From positions 1 through 54,062 of the forward strand of contig NZ_JABAGC010000020.1 in NCBI RefSeq assembly GCF_012843905.1: a stretch of DNA of 54,062 nt. Direction: 5' to 3'. Positions 8,450-16,778 of the stretch are shown here, piece by piece. The position numbers and the translations under genes are program-made. How positions within the stretch are numbered: position 1 is the stretch's first letter; each line of letters starts with the position of its first letter. Source of the DNA: Clostridium sp. SM-530-WT-3G (GTDB taxonomy: Bacteria; Bacillota; Clostridia; Clostridiales; Clostridiaceae). The notes beneath the pieces are model-generated. The model ran no database searches. It saw nothing but the letters and a program-made list of their open reading frames with translations, and was not told where the DNA came from.

Positions 8450-8459
8450 AAAACGTTTT
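8450..8459. promoter_or_regulatory. LacI-type operator upstream of the regulator gene
   Basis: AAAACGTTTT is a palindrome with the central CG typical of LacI/GalR operators, 70 bp before the regulator start. This suggests autoregulation or CcpA control. Confidence 0.5.
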
Positions 8460-8529
8460 GATGATTTAATTAGACAACATAATATGATAAACTTATAAAT
8501 TATAATATATGTACATTGGAGTTGAGAAT

Positions 8530-9507
8530 ATGGCAACTATTAAAGATGTGGCAAGGGAAGCAGGAGTAGCAGTTGGAACTGTTTCTAAGGTTATAAACAA
8601 CATAGCTGTTAAGCCTCAAACTAAGGCACTTGTTGAAGCAGCTATTGAAAAGCTTAAGTATGAGCCCAATACTTATGCAAGAGGTTTCAAATTGAATAAA
8701 ACCAATACTGTTGCAGTAATTGTACCTACAATATGGCATCCATTTTTTTCAGAACTTGTTTATAATATTGAAAAATCTCTTAGAAAAGTTGGAATGAAGA
8801 TGATTTTATGCAATTCAGAAGAAAACAAGGAAAGTGAAATAGAATACATATCTATGGCCAAACAAAATAAGATGGATGGAATCATAGCAATAACTTATAG
8901 TAATATAGATGAATATGTATCAGATAACATACCATTCATAAGTATTGATAGGTATTTTTCTAAAGATATTACTTATATATCAAGTGACAACTTTGAAGGT
9001 GGACGACTTGCGGCAGAGAAGCTTGTAGAAGCTGGATGTAGAAAACTTGCTTATATAGGAAGAGGCTCAAAGATAGATAATGATACTAGAAATAGAAAAG
9101 AAGGATTTATAAAGTATTGTACTGAGAATAATATAGATTATGATATATGCGAAGTTTTGGGAGCATCTTCTGAATATGAATTACTAATTGATAAGTTTAT
9201 AGAGAAGAACTTTAAGAATAATATAAGTATAGATGGAGTATTTGCTATTACTGACAGATATGCTTTTGATTTTATAAATAAACTAAAAAAAGTTAATGTG
9301 AGGGTACCAGATGATGTACAAGTAATTGGATTTGATGGAAGCAGATCATCTGCTCGTGATGAATTAACTTTATCTACTATAAGACAACCTATTGAACAAA
9401 TTGCACAGGTGGCTGTATCTTCTTTAATAAACATAATTGAAAAGAAAAAAGTTGATAAGAATATAATACTTCCAGTGACATTTATTAAAGGGCAAACAAC
9501 TAAATAG
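8530..9507 (+). CDS. scrR: LacI-family sucrose operon repressor
   Basis: 325-residue LacI/GalR regulator. The start chosen is ATG 8530 (MATIKDVAREAGVAVGTVSK), 8 nt after GGAG; an in-frame ATG at 8509 lacks a ribosome site and precedes the conserved helix-turn-helix. Residues 1-50 form the helix-turn-helix and hinge, and 60-325 a periplasmic-binding-like sugar sensor (VAVIVPTIWHPFFSELV, GFDGS, TTIRQP-like end). It lies directly upstream of, and in line with, the sucrose permease and hydrolase, and CG-centred palindromes occur at 8450, 9610 and 9644. Its own terminator follows. Role as sucrose repressor is inferred from position. Confidence 0.88.
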   Translation: MATIKDVAREAGVAVGTVSKVINNIAVKPQTKALVEAAIEKLKYEPNTYARGFKLNKTNTVAVIVPTIWHPFFSELVYNIEKSLRKVGMKMILCNSEENKESEIEYISMAKQNKMDGIIAITYSNIDEYVSDNIPFISIDRYFSKDITYISSDNFEGGRLAAEKLVEAGCRKLAYIGRGSKIDNDTRNRKEGFIKYCTENNIDYDICEVLGASSEYELLIDKFIEKNFKNNISIDGVFAITDRYAFDFINKLKKVNVRVPDDVQVIGFDGSRSSARDELTLSTIRQPIEQIAQVAVSSLINIIEKKKVDKNIILPVTFIKGQTTK

Positions 9508-9526
9508 AAAAATATTTTATGCAGAT

Positions 9527-9562
9527 AAGATTTCACAATATTTTTGGTGAAATCTTTTTTTG
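9527..9562 (+). terminator. Terminator of the LacI-family gene
   Basis: AAGATTTCAC (9527-9536) and GTGAAATCTT (9547-9556) pair perfectly and run into seven or more T. Confidence 0.85.
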
Positions 9563-9597
9563 TTAATTTGAAATTGGTAAATTTTTTATAAAAGGGC

Positions 9598-9626
9598 TTG
9601 ACTATATTGTGAAAACGTATTAGTAT
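9598..9626 (+). promoter_or_regulatory. Sucrose operon promoter with operator in the spacer
   Basis: TTGACT (9598-9603), a 17-bp spacer, then TAGTAT (9621-9626). The spacer holds GTGAAAACGTATT, a LacI-type half-palindrome around CG, so repressor binding would block polymerase. Confidence 0.7.
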
Positions 9627-9643
9627 TTAAACATAGTTAAAAA

Positions 9644-9655
9644 TGAAACGTTTCA
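9644..9655. promoter_or_regulatory. Perfect LacI-type operator TGAAACGTTTCA
   Basis: A 12-bp perfect palindrome about 20 bp after the -10 box and 54 bp before the permease start; probably the main operator for the upstream LacI protein. A spurious in-frame ATG at 9643 overlaps it. Confidence 0.7.
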
Positions 9656-9708
9656 CATATGAAATTATTATATACAAAGTTTATTTTGTATATAAAGGAG
9701 AGAGATGT

Positions 9709-11154
9709 ATGAGTAAAAACTACAAAGAAATTAGTAAAGAAATTTTAATGCACATAGGTGGAAAAGAAAATATTGTGAGTGCAGCTCATTGTGCTACAAG
9801 ATTAAGACTTGTTCTTAAAGATGATAGTAAAATCGATATAAAAGCAATTGAATCAATGCCTATAGTAAAAGGAAATTTTAATAATGCAGGAGAATTTCAA
9901 ATAATATTAGGTTCAGGGATTGTAAATGAAGTGTACAAAGAGCTTGTTAAAATTGCAGATATAAGTGAAGCTTCAAAGGAAGAATTAAAATCAGAGGCAG
10001 AAAAGAAGTTAAATCCAGTACAAAGATTAATTAAATCGTTAGCAGATGTGTTTGTACCAGTACTTCCAATACTTGTTGCAGCAGGGCTTCTAATGGGGAT
10101 TAACAATATCCTTACTTCACAAGGATTATTCATAGAAGGAAAATCGCTTATTGAAGCATATCCACAATACAAAGATTTAGCAGAAATGATTAATACATTT
10201 GCCAATACAGGATTTGCATTTTTACCAATTTTCTTAGGATTTTCAGCTACAAAGGCTTTTGGTGGTAATCCATATTTAGGAGCATGTATTGGTGCACTTA
10301 TGATACATGGTGATTTATTAAATGGATACAGCTATCCATCAGCAGTTTTAGAAGGAACTGTACCATATTGGACTATATTAGGATTTTCAATAGCTAAAGT
10401 AGGTTATCACGGAACTGTTCTTCCAGTTTTAGCATCATCATTTGTACTTGCTAAAACAGAAAAAGTATTACACAAAATAGTACCATCAGTGTTGGACAAC
10501 TTATTAACTCCATTATTTACTGTATTTATCACAGGGCTTTTAACATTTGTTGCTATAGGGCCAATTATGAGAATAGCAGGTAATGGAATAACAACTGGAT
10601 TATTATGGTTGATTAATACTTTAGGACCAATAGGTGGAGCAATCTTTGGATTCTTATATGCACCAATAGTTATTACAGGAATGCACCACAGCTTTACAGC
10701 AGTTGAAACTCAGCTTCTTGCAGACATTGCAACAACAGGAGGTTCATTTATATTCCCTGTAGCAGCTATGTCAAATGTAGCTCAAGGTGCAGCTGCATTA
10801 GCAGTAATAATGTTACTTAAGAAAGATGATAAGATGAAAGGAGTTGCTTCTGCTTCTGGTATATCAGCAATCCTTGGAATTACTGAACCAGCAATTTTTG
10901 GTATAAACTTAAAATTACGTTATCCATTCTATGGTGCAATGATTGGATCAGCAGTAGCATGTGGATATATAATGCTTACAAAAGTTCTTGCACTAGCACC
11001 AGGGGCAGCAGGACTTCCAGGAATTATATCTATAAGACCAGATTCAATGTTTAACTATATTATAGGAATGACTATATCAATAATTGTTGCAGCTGTATCA
11101 ACTATTATGCTTTCAAAATTCTTAAATAAGAAAGAAGTACAAGAGGCAGTTTAA
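9709..11154 (+). CDS. scrA: Sucrose-specific PTS EIIBC permease
   Basis: 481-residue membrane protein that imports sucrose and phosphorylates it to sucrose-6-phosphate. ATG 9709 follows AAAGGAG; an upstream ATG at 9643 lies in the operator and is rejected. The EIIB domain (about 5-85) has the phosphorylated cysteine C28 in AAHCATRLRL. The EIIC domain (about 105-470) has about ten hydrophobic segments starting FVPVLPILVAAGLLMG and the GITEPAIFG motif. There is no EIIA domain and none is encoded nearby, so a glucose-type EIIA from elsewhere must donate phosphate. Followed after 83 bp by the sucrose-6-phosphate hydrolase. Sucrose over another disaccharide is supported by that GH32 partner. Confidence 0.92.
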   Translation: MSKNYKEISKEILMHIGGKENIVSAAHCATRLRLVLKDDSKIDIKAIESMPIVKGNFNNAGEFQIILGSGIVNEVYKELVKIADISEASKEELKSEAEKKLNPVQRLIKSLADVFVPVLPILVAAGLLMGINNILTSQGLFIEGKSLIEAYPQYKDLAEMINTFANTGFAFLPIFLGFSATKAFGGNPYLGACIGALMIHGDLLNGYSYPSAVLEGTVPYWTILGFSIAKVGYHGTVLPVLASSFVLAKTEKVLHKIVPSVLDNLLTPLFTVFITGLLTFVAIGPIMRIAGNGITTGLLWLINTLGPIGGAIFGFLYAPIVITGMHHSFTAVETQLLADIATTGGSFIFPVAAMSNVAQGAAALAVIMLLKKDDKMKGVASASGISAILGITEPAIFGINLKLRYPFYGAMIGSAVACGYIMLTKVLALAPGAAGLPGIISIRPDSMFNYIIGMTISIIVAAVSTIMLSKFLNKKEVQEAV

Positions 11155-11237
11155 ACAAATATAAAAATATATTAAATGGAAGGAGAAGGATTAGATTTCT
11201 AATGCCTTCTATTTCCTTATAAGGAGAAATGAATAGT

Positions 11238-12716
11238 ATGAGAGAATGGACTAGAGAAGAAAGATATAGAAATATACTTGACGCGACTGAATCAGAAATA
11301 AAAGAACTTAAAGAACAGGTTAATAGATGCCCATATAGACAAAAATTTCATATTCAACCTGTAACAGGACTTTTAAATGATCCTAATGGATTTTCATATT
11401 ACAATGGAGAATATCACTTGTTTTATCAGTGGTTCCCTCTTGGACCTGTACATGGAATGAAACATTGGTATCATGTATCTTCAAAGGACTTAGTAAACTG
11501 GAAGGATTGTGGAGTTGGAATAATACCTACTGAATATTATGAAAGCCATGGGGCGTTTTCAGGAACAGGAATAGTTGAAGATAATAAACTTCATTTATTT
11601 TATACGGGAAATACAAGAAATGAAGACTGGATAAGATACCCTTACCAATGTCATGCTGTAATGAATGAATATGGAGAAATAATAAAGGATAAAAAGGCTG
11701 TAATTGAGGAATTACCTGAAATATTTACTGATAATTTTAGAGACCCTAAGGTGTTTAAGGAAGGTAACAAGTACTATTGCTTTATAGGTGCAGAAAGAAA
11801 AGCTGATAATATTGGAACTATAGCAGTTTATGAGTCAGGTGATTTGCTTAAATGGACATATAAAGATGAGCTTAAAACTAGATTTACAGGCAATGGATAC
11901 ATGTGGGAATGTCCAGATTATGTAAATTTTGATAATAATAAAGCTGTATTAATATTTTCACCTCAAGGATTAGAGCCAGAAGGCGATAAATACAGAAATA
12001 TATTTCAGTCAGGCTATATGGTCGGAGATATGATTAATTTTAATGACTGTAATTTTAATCATGAAAAGTTTCATGAATTAGATAGAGGATTTGATTTTTA
12101 TGCACCACAGACTACTAAATGTCCAGATGGTAGAACTGTAATAATTGGATGGATGGGATTGCCTGAAATAGCTTATCCTACTGATGGTAATGGATGGGCA
12201 CATTGTCTTACTATACCTAGAGAAATTGAATTAAATGGTGATAGACTTATTCAAAAGCCAGTAAGGGAGCTTGTGAAATTAAGAAAATCTGAATTATTTA
12301 AGAAGTATAGCCTTGATAATGAAGAAATAGATGTGGAAGATTTCAATGAAACTGTATTTGAAATAGAATGTGATTTTAAAAACTTTGGAGGAAAGAATAT
12401 AGGAGTAAAGTTTAGAAAAGGAAAGAATGAAGAAACTGTATTCTATTATGATATGGAAGATAAAAAGCTTGTTTTAGATAGAAGTAAATCTGGAAAGGTA
12501 TTTGCTGAGGAGTATGGACTTAAAAGAAAGTGTTCATATAATAAAGATACATTAAAGCTTCGTATATTTGTAGATACATCTTCGGTTGAAATTTTTGTGA
12601 ATGATGGAGAAGAAGTATTTACAGCTAGAATATTTACAGATAAAACAAGTGGTGGAATAAGCCTATTTTCAGAAGGAAAAGGAGAAGCTGAAATAAAGGT
12701 GTGGACTCTTAATTAA
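11238..12716 (+). CDS. scrB: Sucrose-6-phosphate hydrolase, GH32
   Basis: About 492 residues; cytoplasmic invertase-type enzyme that splits sucrose-6-phosphate into glucose-6-phosphate and fructose. ATG 11238 is preferred because it lies 11 nt after AAGGAG (11221-11226); the in-frame ATG 11229 is only 2 nt away. The five-bladed propeller carries NDPNG (47-51, nucleophile D48), FRDP (167-170, transition-state D) and WECPDY (223-228, acid/base E224). A C-terminal beta-sandwich follows from about 345. The NDPNG and EC signatures are intact. No fructokinase gene follows, so fructose must be phosphorylated by an enzyme encoded elsewhere. A small hairpin lies in the 83-bp gap after the permease. 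Confidence 0.93.
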   Translation: MREWTREERYRNILDATESEIKELKEQVNRCPYRQKFHIQPVTGLLNDPNGFSYYNGEYHLFYQWFPLGPVHGMKHWYHVSSKDLVNWKDCGVGIIPTEYYESHGAFSGTGIVEDNKLHLFYTGNTRNEDWIRYPYQCHAVMNEYGEIIKDKKAVIEELPEIFTDNFRDPKVFKEGNKYYCFIGAERKADNIGTIAVYESGDLLKWTYKDELKTRFTGNGYMWECPDYVNFDNNKAVLIFSPQGLEPEGDKYRNIFQSGYMVGDMINFNDCNFNHEKFHELDRGFDFYAPQTTKCPDGRTVIIGWMGLPEIAYPTDGNGWAHCLTIPREIELNGDRLIQKPVRELVKLRKSELFKKYSLDNEEIDVEDFNETVFEIECDFKNFGGKNIGVKFRKGKNEETVFYYDMEDKKLVLDRSKSGKVFAEEYGLKRKCSYNKDTLKLRIFVDTSSVEIFVNDGEEVFTARIFTDKTSGGISLFSEGKGEAEIKVWTLN

Positions 12717-12751
12717 AGAAACTGTTATTTAAGTTGTAAATTAAAAAATTA

Positions 12752-12790
12752 GGCTACAAGTAGTTAGAAGATTGCTTGTGGCTTTCTTTA
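12752..12790 (+). terminator. Terminator of the sucrose operon
   Basis: GGCTACAAG (12752-12760) pairs with CTTGTGGCT (12775-12783) with one G-T pair, then TTTCTTT. Confidence 0.75.
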
Positions 12791-12824
12791 TGAAAAAAAT
12801 GAAGTCAGTATAAAATATAATAAA

Positions 12825-12839
12825 TGATTTTTATTATCA
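12825..12839. promoter_or_regulatory. Fur-box-like operator upstream of feoAB
   Basis: TGATTTTTATTATCA matches 12 of the 14 defined positions of the Fur consensus TGATAATnATTATCA. It overlaps an AT-rich promoter-like region (TATAAT at 12816-12821 and 12866-12871). Iron-dependent repression of feoAB is the expected role. Confidence 0.6.
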
Positions 12840-12855
12840 TATATGAGCAGAAATT

Positions 12856-13000
12856 AACGTATAGATATAATAGGAAACACACTCTTCACATACGTTCAGA
12901 GGTGTAAGTTCGAGGAACCAAATCGTAGATTTGGACTCTCACTTAAGCGATTCACGCCAAATATAAAATTCTCACAAAGAAAGTTCCGCTGACCAGTGGT
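12856..13000 (+). ncRNA. Highly folded leader element upstream of feoAB (unknown family)
   Basis: Between the Fur-like box and feoAB lies a GC-richer patch with nested pairing: AACGTA (12856-12861) with TACGTT (12891-12896); GGTGTAAGTTCG (12901-12912) with CGATTCACGCC (12948-12958); inside it the perfect hairpin CCAAATC-GTA-GATTTGG (12918-12934) flanked by GAG/CTC; and a later hairpin CCGCT-GACC-AGTGG (12986-12999). It would sit in the 5' leader of feoAB. It does not match the NiCo/czcD metal riboswitch consensus I know. It could be a regulatory RNA or a repetitive extragenic element. Confidence 0.5.
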
Positions 13001-13104
13001 TGAGTTATTTTGTTAAAAGTGATATTCTTTAATAGGAGAAAATGTATATCAATTACATATACAGAAATTTGTGTAATAAAATTAATTTGGGAGGAGATAG
13101 GTGA

Positions 13105-15459
13105 ATGACACTTGATGAACTTGAAATAGGAAAAGAGGCCATTATATATTCAGTAGAATGTAGTGACCATTCCCTTAGAAGACACATACTTGATATGGGA
13201 CTTACTCCAGGTACTGAAGTTACGTTAATAAAAGTAGCTCCAATGGGAGACCCAATGGAACTTATGGTTAGAGGATATAATCTGACTATACGTAAAGATG
13301 ATGCAGCAAAAATTAAGATTGAAAATGTACATAAGATGCATAAGCATATAAGAATAAATAATAAGGGAAAAGAAATTGCACATTCTGGAATTGGTGAGGA
13401 TGTGGAGTACAAACCAAAAAAATCTGGAGATTCGCTTCCTGATAATGCAAAGTTAACGTTTGCTCTTGTTGGTAATCAAAACTGTGGTAAGACAACATTA
13501 TTTAATCAGCTTACTGGTTCAAATCAGCATGTTGGAAACTTTCCAGGAGTTACTGTTGACAGAAAGGATGGTTTAATAAGGAATCATCCTGAAGCTACTG
13601 TTACAGATCTTCCAGGAATATATTCACTTTCTCCTTATACAAGTGAAGAAATTGTAACAAGAGAATTTATATTAAATGAAAAACCAGATGGAATTATTAA
13701 CATATTAGATGCCACAAATATAGAAAGAAATTTATTACTTACAATGCAACTTATTGAGCTTAATGTACCAATGGTTATAGCTCTTAATATGATGGATGAA
13801 GTTACAGCGAATGGAGGAACAATCAATATTAATGGTCTTGAAAAAGCATTGGGAATACCAGTTGTACCTATTTCAGCAGTAAAGAATCAAGGTATTAATG
13901 AGCTTGTTGAACATGCTATAAATATAGCCAGAAACAAGGAATGTCCAGGAAGAATGGATTTCTGTAATGCAGATGGAATTTATGGAGGAGCAGTTCATAG
14001 GTGTATTCATGCAGTATCACATCTTGTAGAAGATCATGCTAAAACAGCAGGAATACCTTTAAGGTTTGCAGCTACAAAGATTGTTGAGGGAGATAAGCCT
14101 GTGCAGGAAGCTCTTAAAATTGAGGAAAAAGAGCTTAATAATATTGAAGAAATAGTAAGGCATATGGAAAATAAAACAAAGATGGATAGAGAAGCTTCAC
14201 TTGCAGATATGCGTTTTACTTTTATAGAGGAACTATGTAATGCATGGGTAATTAAGCCTATTGAAAGTAAAGAGCATAAAAGAAGTGCAAAGATGGACAC
14301 TATTTTAACAGGAAAGTGGACAGGTATTCCTTCATTTATTGGAATTATGGCTCTTATATTTTATCTTACTTTTGGTCCTATAGGATCATTCTTTTCTGAT
14401 TTAATGGAAGTTATAATAGGGTATTTTACCGAGCTTATAGATAAAGGGCTTACTATATGGGACGTAAATCCTGTTGTTCATTCACTTGTTACTGATGGTA
14501 TTTTAAGTGGTATTGGAAGTGTACTTAGTTTTATGCCAGTAATCGTAATTTTATTTTTCTTCCTTTCAATACTTGAAGATACAGGATATATAGCAAGAGT
14601 AGCATTTATAATGGACACACTTTTAAGAAAGCTTGGGTTATCAGGAAGAAGTTTTGTACCTATGCTTATAGGCTTTGGATGTTCTGTTCCAGCTATAATG
14701 TCAACAAGGACATTACCATCTGAAAGGGATAGAAAGATGACTATATTCCTTACACCATTTATGAGTTGCTCTGCCAAGCTACCTATATATGCACTATTTA
14801 CAGAAGCATTTTTTCCTGAACATGCAGCAATTGTAATGATTGGTCTTTATTTAATAGGAATATTAGTAGGAATTTTTTATGCATTTATACTTAAAACATT
14901 CTTCTTAAGGGGGGAACCAGTACCTTTTGTAATGGAGCTTCCAAACTATCGTATGCCAAGTGCAAAGAATGTAGGAAAGCTTATTTATGATAAAGCAAAG
15001 GACTTTATTACCAGAGCATTTTCAGTAATATTTATAGCTTCAATTATAATCTGGTTCTTACAGACTTTTGACGTGAGATTTAATGTTGTAGAGGATTCTT
15101 CAAATAGTCTTCTAGCTTTACTTGGAAACTTTATAGTACCAGTACTTAGACCAATAGGACTTGGAAACTGGAAGATAGCAACAGCACTTATTACAGGATT
15201 TACTGCAAAGGAAAGTGTTGTAAGTACACTTACAGTTCTTCTTGGAGGAAATACAGCAGCTTTAGCTACAATGTTTACAGGAATATCAGCATTTGTATTT
15301 TTGGTATTTTCACTTTTATACACACCATGTGTTGCAGCAATCGCAGTAGTAAAAAGGGAACTCGGAAAAAGATATGCCTGTCTTGTAGTATTTATGCAGT
15401 GTTCAATTGCATGGCTTGTAGCTTTTGTATTAAATACATGGGTTAGAGTTTTATTATAG
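13105..15459 (+). CDS. feoB: Ferrous iron transporter, FeoA-FeoB fusion
   Basis: 784-residue inner-membrane Fe(II) uptake protein. Residues 1-75 are an SH3-like FeoA domain; from about 115 follows FeoB with a G-protein domain: GNQNCGKT (123-130), switch T150, DLPG (168-171) and NMMD (228-231), then a helical GDI region and a membrane part from about 395 with paired gate regions (GCSVPAIMSTRTL; FTAKESVVSTL). FeoA and FeoB are usually separate proteins; fusion occurs in some clostridia. ATG 13105 lies 8 nt after GGGAGGAG. Downstream come a Cys-rich FeoB partner and an HxlR regulator. Regulation by Fur and perhaps by the folded leader is suggested. Confidence 0.95.
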   Translation: MTLDELEIGKEAIIYSVECSDHSLRRHILDMGLTPGTEVTLIKVAPMGDPMELMVRGYNLTIRKDDAAKIKIENVHKMHKHIRINNKGKEIAHSGIGEDVEYKPKKSGDSLPDNAKLTFALVGNQNCGKTTLFNQLTGSNQHVGNFPGVTVDRKDGLIRNHPEATVTDLPGIYSLSPYTSEEIVTREFILNEKPDGIINILDATNIERNLLLTMQLIELNVPMVIALNMMDEVTANGGTININGLEKALGIPVVPISAVKNQGINELVEHAINIARNKECPGRMDFCNADGIYGGAVHRCIHAVSHLVEDHAKTAGIPLRFAATKIVEGDKPVQEALKIEEKELNNIEEIVRHMENKTKMDREASLADMRFTFIEELCNAWVIKPIESKEHKRSAKMDTILTGKWTGIPSFIGIMALIFYLTFGPIGSFFSDLMEVIIGYFTELIDKGLTIWDVNPVVHSLVTDGILSGIGSVLSFMPVIVILFFFLSILEDTGYIARVAFIMDTLLRKLGLSGRSFVPMLIGFGCSVPAIMSTRTLPSERDRKMTIFLTPFMSCSAKLPIYALFTEAFFPEHAAIVMIGLYLIGILVGIFYAFILKTFFLRGEPVPFVMELPNYRMPSAKNVGKLIYDKAKDFITRAFSVIFIASIIIWFLQTFDVRFNVVEDSSNSLLALLGNFIVPVLRPIGLGNWKIATALITGFTAKESVVSTLTVLLGGNTAALATMFTGISAFVFLVFSLLYTPCVAAIAVVKRELGKRYACLVVFMQCSIAWLVAFVLNTWVRVLL

Positions 15460-15530
15460 TATATTATTAATCGGCATAGAATGAATTAACTTATTAACAA
15501 AAAGATTATTTAATTAATATAATAACTTGA

Positions 15531-15713
15531 ATGGATGTGAAAATTGTTATTGGAATAATGAATATAAGTACCATAATAGTATTGATTATAGTTGCTATAT
15601 GTACAGTATTTGCGTTTAAAACTGCATTTATTGATAAAGGAAGTTGCGGATGTGGAAGCTGTAATGGATGTAGAAGACAAGGCAAATGTAAATCAGATAA
15701 AAAGGAAAATTAA
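15531..15713 (+). CDS. FeoB-associated Cys-rich membrane protein
   Basis: About 60 residues: one membrane helix (about 11-30) and a short tail with CGCGSCNGCRRQGKC, five cysteines that could bind iron or an Fe-S cluster. This matches the small FeoB-associated Cys-rich family found just after feoB in clostridia; its exact role is unknown but it may help gate or deliver iron. It lies 71 bp after feoAB in the same direction. The start is uncertain: ATG 15531 has no clear ribosome site, and ATG 15558 would give a 51-residue protein starting MNISTIIVLI, closer to the usual family start. Confidence 0.8.
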   Translation: MDVKIVIGIMNISTIIVLIIVAICTVFAFKTAFIDKGSCGCGSCNGCRRQGKCKSDKKEN

Positions 15714-15823
15714 CTAACACCTCTTTGTTTATTGTTTTTGTGATAATAGTATTATATAATTACTCACATAATTAAATAAGTACGCACTTTTGGGTGTGAT
15801 ACTGTCTCAAAGGAGAGTATTGG

Positions 15824-15910
15824 ATGAATACAAGTATAGATGTAGATAAAAATAATATAAGTGATGAGAAAAAAATTATGATTTTAAAAAATATGGTGCT
15901 GAAATTATAG
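15824..15910 (+). pseudogene. 5' part of the HxlR regulator gene, out of frame
   Basis: ATG 15824 is preceded by AAAGGAG at ideal spacing and reads 28 codons (MNTSIDVDKNNISDEKK...) to TAG. The HxlR frame opens one frame back just before the A7 run at 15869-15875. Adding one A there joins DEKK to NYDFKKYGAEIIDEEE and then the HxlR domain without any stop. So this is the N-terminal extension of the next gene, separated by a frameshift. Confidence 0.65.
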
Positions 15911-15951
15911 ATGAAGAGGAAAAAAGTAAATATATAAAAAAAGATTCTGAT

Positions 15952-16281
15952 GTGGAAATAAATGATGAATTATTTCTATATACGATGTCTCTTATAAGTG
16001 GTAAATGGAAGATGCATATATTATTTTTACTTTCTAGAAGAGAAAATTTTCGTTATGGAGAATTAAAAAGAAAACTTGGCAAGATAACACATAAAATGCT
16101 TAGTAATCAGCTTAAGGAACTTGAAAAGGATGATCTTATAATAAGAACTCAATATAATGAAGTGCCTCCTAAAGTGGAATATAGTCTTTCTGAAAGAGGA
16201 AAGTCACTTATGCCAGTACTTAATGCTATATGTATATGGGGACATAATCATATAAGCGAAGAAAAGCAATTCAAAAAATAA
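15952..16281 (+). CDS. HxlR-family transcriptional regulator (5' frameshift)
   Basis: The open frame gives a winged-helix HxlR protein of about 109 residues: LISGKWKMHILFLLSR begins the DNA-binding domain, then RYGELKRKLGKITHKMLSNQLKEL as recognition region and VEYSLSERGKSL as the wing. GTG 15952 lacks a ribosome site; the real start is probably 15824, adding about 43 residues, with one A missing from the run at 15869-15875. The core domain would be complete from either start. It lies 110 bp after the FeoB-associated gene and may regulate it, which is inference. HxlR proteins often sense redox or electrophile stress through a cysteine; the only Cys visible here is near the C-terminus (CIWGH). 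Confidence 0.82.
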   Translation: MEINDELFLYTMSLISGKWKMHILFLLSRRENFRYGELKRKLGKITHKMLSNQLKELEKDDLIIRTQYNEVPPKVEYSLSERGKSLMPVLNAICIWGHNHISEEKQFKK

Positions 16282-16328
16282 AATTACAAATATTAATTTT
16301 AATGGTTTATTTTTGCAAAAAGGAATGG

Positions 16329-16418
16329 TATAATAGCAGTGGGTATAAATGTCACTTCAATCTTAAGCAGTAGTTAGATTTGTATAGAAGCAAATCTAAC
16401 TACTGATTTACTTTTTAT
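16329..16418 (+). ncRNA. Small RNA candidate or HxlR terminator
   Basis: A TATAAT at 16329-16334 is followed by a 15-bp perfect stem, CAGTAGTTAGATTTG (16368-16382) with CAAATCTAACTACTG (16391-16405), and then TTTACTTTTT. The hairpin is certainly terminator-like. Whether an 80-nt RNA starts at the internal promoter is unproven because the -35 spacing is poor. Confidence 0.45.
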
Positions 16419-16474
16419 GAATAATTAAGATTATTTAAAAATTATGATAATGATTTTAAATTAAAATATATAGA

Positions 16475-16515
16475 AAAACCAAAGCCCACCTTAAAATAAA
16501 GTGGACTTTGGTTTT
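16475..16515 (-). terminator. Terminator of the DUF2922/DUF1659/YvrJ cluster
   Basis: AAAACCAAAGCCCAC (16475-16489) pairs with GTGGACTTTGGTTTT (16501-16515) with a single mismatch; the T-rich side serves the minus strand. Confidence 0.75.
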
Positions 16516-16516
16516 A

Positions 16517-16735
16517 TTATGCTAATTCATATTTAGTAAATTTTCTTTCAGTAACATTAGCTCCCGATTTACCAGTGAAATCACCAGACTTAGTTTGGAA
16601 AATGTTGTTTTCAATAATTGTATCCATGAGAGTAGCAATCTCTTCTTTAGTAATATCAGGTTTTACACCACTTACAGTCATGGAACTTTTAGCACCAGTT
16701 GATGTTAAAAAAGTCATTGTTAAAATATACTCCAT
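16517..16735 (-). CDS. DUF2922 domain protein
   Basis: 72 residues, the full usual length for DUF2922: it begins MEYILTMTFLTSTGAKSSMTVSGVK, has a helix over EEIATLMDTIIENNIF and ends in a strand FTKYELA. It follows the DUF1659 and YvrJ genes in the same direction, a conserved trio in spore-forming Firmicutes whose function is unknown. AGGAGG upstream (16742-16747 on the plus map, as CCTCCT) supports the start. Small, soluble, with no catalytic residues evident. Confidence 0.88.
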   Translation of the reverse strand: MEYILTMTFLTSTGAKSSMTVSGVKPDITKEEIATLMDTIIENNIFQTKSGDFTGKSGANVTERKFTKYELA

Positions 16736-16778
16736 AGGAATATCCTCCTTTCAGAATGTTAAATCAATCATTTCTATA

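Noticed and set aside
9643-9708. Upstream start for the sucrose permease at ATG 9643
   Set aside because: That ATG lies in the TGAAACGTTTCA operator and has no ribosome site; ATG 9709 follows AAAGGAG and begins a normal EIIB domain.
12856-13000. tRNA gene or NiCo/czcD metal riboswitch upstream of feoAB
   Set aside because: No acceptor stem/T-loop pattern, and the conserved junction sequences of the NiCo riboswitch are not present.
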